A stretch of DNA of 64,000 nucleotides from positions 62,001-126,000 of the forward strand of contig NZ_MIEH01000025.1 in the NCBI RefSeq assembly GCF_001754075.1, read 5' to 3'. Below are positions 62,646 to 64,000 of this stretch, piece after piece; position 1 is the stretch's first letter; each line of letters begins with the position of its first letter. The translations under genes and the position numbers were made by a program. The DNA comes from Merdimonas faecis. GTDB lineage: Bacteria; Bacillota; Clostridia; Lachnospirales; Lachnospiraceae. The notes under the pieces are model-generated. The model worked only from the letters and a program-made list of their open reading frames with translations, did not search any database and had not been told where the DNA came from.

Positions 62646-63073
62646 TTGTGTTCATCCCGCTTGACAATTTCCGCAGGATTCTTCACAATAAAGGTATCAG
62701 AAACAAACTGGATGCGTGGCTGACATTCCTCAGTGTAGACGATCCGGAGATGATCGTGGAGCTGATCAGAAAATATCCTCAATTCCGGAAATACTATGAG
62801 GAAATCTATCAGCTGTGCCGAAATACGGAGAAGGTGATGAACATGTTTTCCAAAGAATTGCAGGAACTTGATAAAAATACAGTGCAATATATGATTGATG
62901 AAATGCAGGATGTGATCGATGAGCAGAAAGAGAATCTGGGAGAAATGCAGGACATGATCGATGAGCAGAAAAGACTGCTTGGCGAGAAGGAATCTGCACT
63001 TGCGGATAAGGAAAAGGAGATCGCTGAATTAAAAGCGCGCCTGGGTGAGAAATCGACATCTGACAACGTTTGA
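62618..63073 (+). pseudogene. C-terminal fragment of an Rpn-family nuclease
   Basis: An open frame of 151 codons whose body (from about codon 20) is the C-terminal half of an Rpn-family (TIGR01784) protein: RNKLDAWLTFLSVDDPEMIV, KYPQFRKYYEEIYQLCRN and MFSKELQELDKNTVQYMID. A coiled tail follows in which the MIDEQK-type heptads repeat (VIDEQKENLGE, MIDEQKRLLGE). The nuclease core is absent. The first codons are antisense to the LysR remnant, so the annotated ATG is not meaningful. Confidence 0.75.
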
Positions 63074-63148
63074 CAATGGCGGAAAGGTGTGCTGGACTAC
63101 TAAAAGTTCTCGGAGGGCTGACTGTAAAAGGACAGATGATGCAGGCAG

Positions 63149-63260
63149 CCGGATAAGAGGCAGGCTTAAGATGCCTGTTCCTCGGAGGGAAAATCATTCA
63201 GAAGAAATGACGGACCGGATAAGAGACGAGCAGAAAGCTTGTTCCTTATCCGGTTTTTTT
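63149..63260 (+). terminator. Duplicated terminator hairpin, second copy intact
   Basis: CCGGATAAG (63215-63223) and CTTATCCGG (63245-63253) form a strong stem with an inner AGC/GCT pairing, followed by TTTTTTT. A degenerate copy, CCGGATAAGAGGCAGGC...GCCTGTTCCTCGG, lies at 63149-63184. Confidence 0.7.
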
Positions 63261-63313
63261 CTTGCAGAGGAAATGTACATTTTTGTTTTAGCAGGAGGAT
63301 GATTGGGGCATAG

Positions 63314-63556
63314 GACAATACCCTGACTCTGGCGAGGGAGTATGTGCGGCCGATAAAGCTGGCTATTCCATTCTTCCTTTTTAACCAGATGATGGCTGCA
63401 TACTTAAGAAATGACAAAAATCCTGCATTGGCTACGGGGGCAGTGCTGGCAGGCGGTATCTTTAATATTTTTGGCGATTACTTTTTTGTATTTGTATGCG
63501 ATATGGGAGCGTACGGAGCAGGACTGGCCACGGCTATTGGTTCTGCCATTCTTTGA
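63314..63556 (+). pseudogene. MATE efflux transporter fragment
   Basis: In frame: NTLTLAREYVRPIKLAIPFF, LFNQMMAAYLRNDKNPALAT and GGIFNIFGDYFFVFVCDMGA, then GLATAIGSAIL and a stop. This is the central helix 4-5 region of a MATE-family (NorM/DinF) transporter. There is a stop directly upstream (63311) and both ends of the protein are missing. Confidence 0.78.
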
Positions 63557-63817
63557 CCAAAGTATGTCTGTTTACCAGGAGCAGGCCCGTATCATCGAAG
63601 AGATGGCGCAGAAATCGGACTGTATTATTGTGGGGCGCTGCGGAGACTAAAGCGGGCAAAGTATTATGAGTTCTATACCGGCCACAAATGGGGAGATAAG
63701 TTGAATTCTGACCTGTGCATTAACACCTCACGGACAGTCATCAAAGAGCTGGTGCCGGCAGTGGCAAGGCTGTTCGAAAAAGATGAAAAAAGTGCTTTCA
63801 CGGTTCAGCATAAGTAA
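63549..63817 (+). pseudogene. Cytidylate-kinase-like family fragment
   Basis: One frame gives FDQSMSVYQEQARIIEEMAQ and KSDCIIVGRCGD with a stop at 63650. After a frame change, AKYYEFYTGHKWGDKLNSDL and CINTSRTVIKELVPAVARLF run to TAA at 63815-63817. These are the middle and the C-terminal end of the cytidylate-kinase-like (AAA_26) family. In some Clostridia this domain is fused or next to a MATE protein, which fits the fragment just before it. Confidence 0.7.
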
Positions 63818-63821
63818 GAAC

Positions 63822-63860
63822 TGTTAAGAAATGTTAAGCCCTCTTTTGGAATATGTTAAG
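63822..63860 (+). promoter_or_regulatory. Three TGTTAAG direct repeats before the last gene
   Basis: TGTTAAG at 63822-63828, 63832-63838 and 63854-63860. Spacings of 10 and 22 bp put the copies on about the same face of DNA, as for sites of OmpR-family response regulators. Confidence 0.45.
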
Positions 63861-63935
63861 ACATGGCCAGTATGCTGGGATATGTCAGAAGGGCAGAACG
63901 CCTTTTGAAAATACACCGAAAGAGAGGTAGACAAT

Positions 63936-64000
63936 ATGCAGACACAGAACACAGCAAAACGGAAGAAAGGGATATTAAAAAGAGGGCTCATCCTGGCAGC
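63936..64000 (+). CDS. Start of a gene cut by the window edge
   Basis: Only MQTQNTAKRKKGILKRGLIL and the following two Ala codons are visible. ATG 63936 follows AGAGAGGTAGACAAT. The basic start leading into a hydrophobic stretch suggests a membrane-anchored or exported protein, for example a membrane fusion protein; the family cannot be decided. Confidence 0.6.
   Translation, partial: MQTQNTAKRKKGILKRGLILA

Overview
The window looks like a chromosome segment of a Gram-positive gut anaerobe of the Clostridia, most like Lachnospiraceae. Several genes point that way: a PolC-type replicative polymerase, MurT/GatD (lipid II amidation), a DUF4364 regulator, the block rpmE-DUF1385-prmC-prfA, ComEA/ComEC and a bile-salt-hydrolase-like enzyme. 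The species cannot be named from sequence alone. No rRNA, tRNA, CRISPR array or intact insertion sequence was seen.

Layout. 1-2.9 kb: arginine biosynthesis (end of argJ, argB, argD) and a small membrane protein. 2.9-8.9 kb: comEA, a two-component system, a GerMN lipoprotein and comEC. 8.9-20.1 kb: housekeeping genes (an FMN oxidoreductase, holA, lepA, hemW, a DUF4364 regulator, a radical SAM protein, rho, rpmE, DUF1385, prmC, prfA). 20.1-20.7 kb is gene-free and holds a terminator, a 67-69 bp tandem repeat array and a promoter. 20.7-22.4 kb: an Rpn-family nuclease and a metallo-beta-lactamase-fold protein.

22.5-33.9 kb is the most unusual accessory region. A BSH-like Ntn hydrolase overlaps an unrecognised helical protein. 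Then come two membrane Hanks-type kinases and a third gene, a pseudokinase whose extracellular part joins both types of sensor domain found on the two kinases. A perfect 56 bp palindrome closes this run. Next are a secreted YARHG protein, a VWA protein and a secreted CHAP-like protein. The YARHG and CHAP-like genes share an almost identical promoter block, so they are probably co-regulated.

34.0-50.0 kb is mostly core: DUF2156, two aminotransferases (one HisC), a PfkB sugar kinase, murT-gatD, ispG, polC, and a TetR regulator divergent from a YhgE/Pip membrane protein. 50.0-55.4 kb: an orphan HicB-like protein, an ECF sigma/anti-sigma pair, an NCS2 nucleobase permease, a DUF368 protein and a ThrE-type exporter.

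55.6-62.4 kb is a seven-gene catabolic operon: single-domain ABC ATPase, permease, PfkB kinase, binding lipoprotein, two ADP-ribosylglycohydrolase-family proteins and a divergent PsuG-like protein. The gene set resembles pseudouridine (PsuK/PsuG) and YegTUV-type nucleoside loci. My inference is that it imports, phosphorylates and cleaves a nucleoside or C-nucleoside. 62.4-63.8 kb is a graveyard of gene fragments (LysR, Rpn, MATE, cytidylate-kinase-like), and a new gene starts at the right edge.
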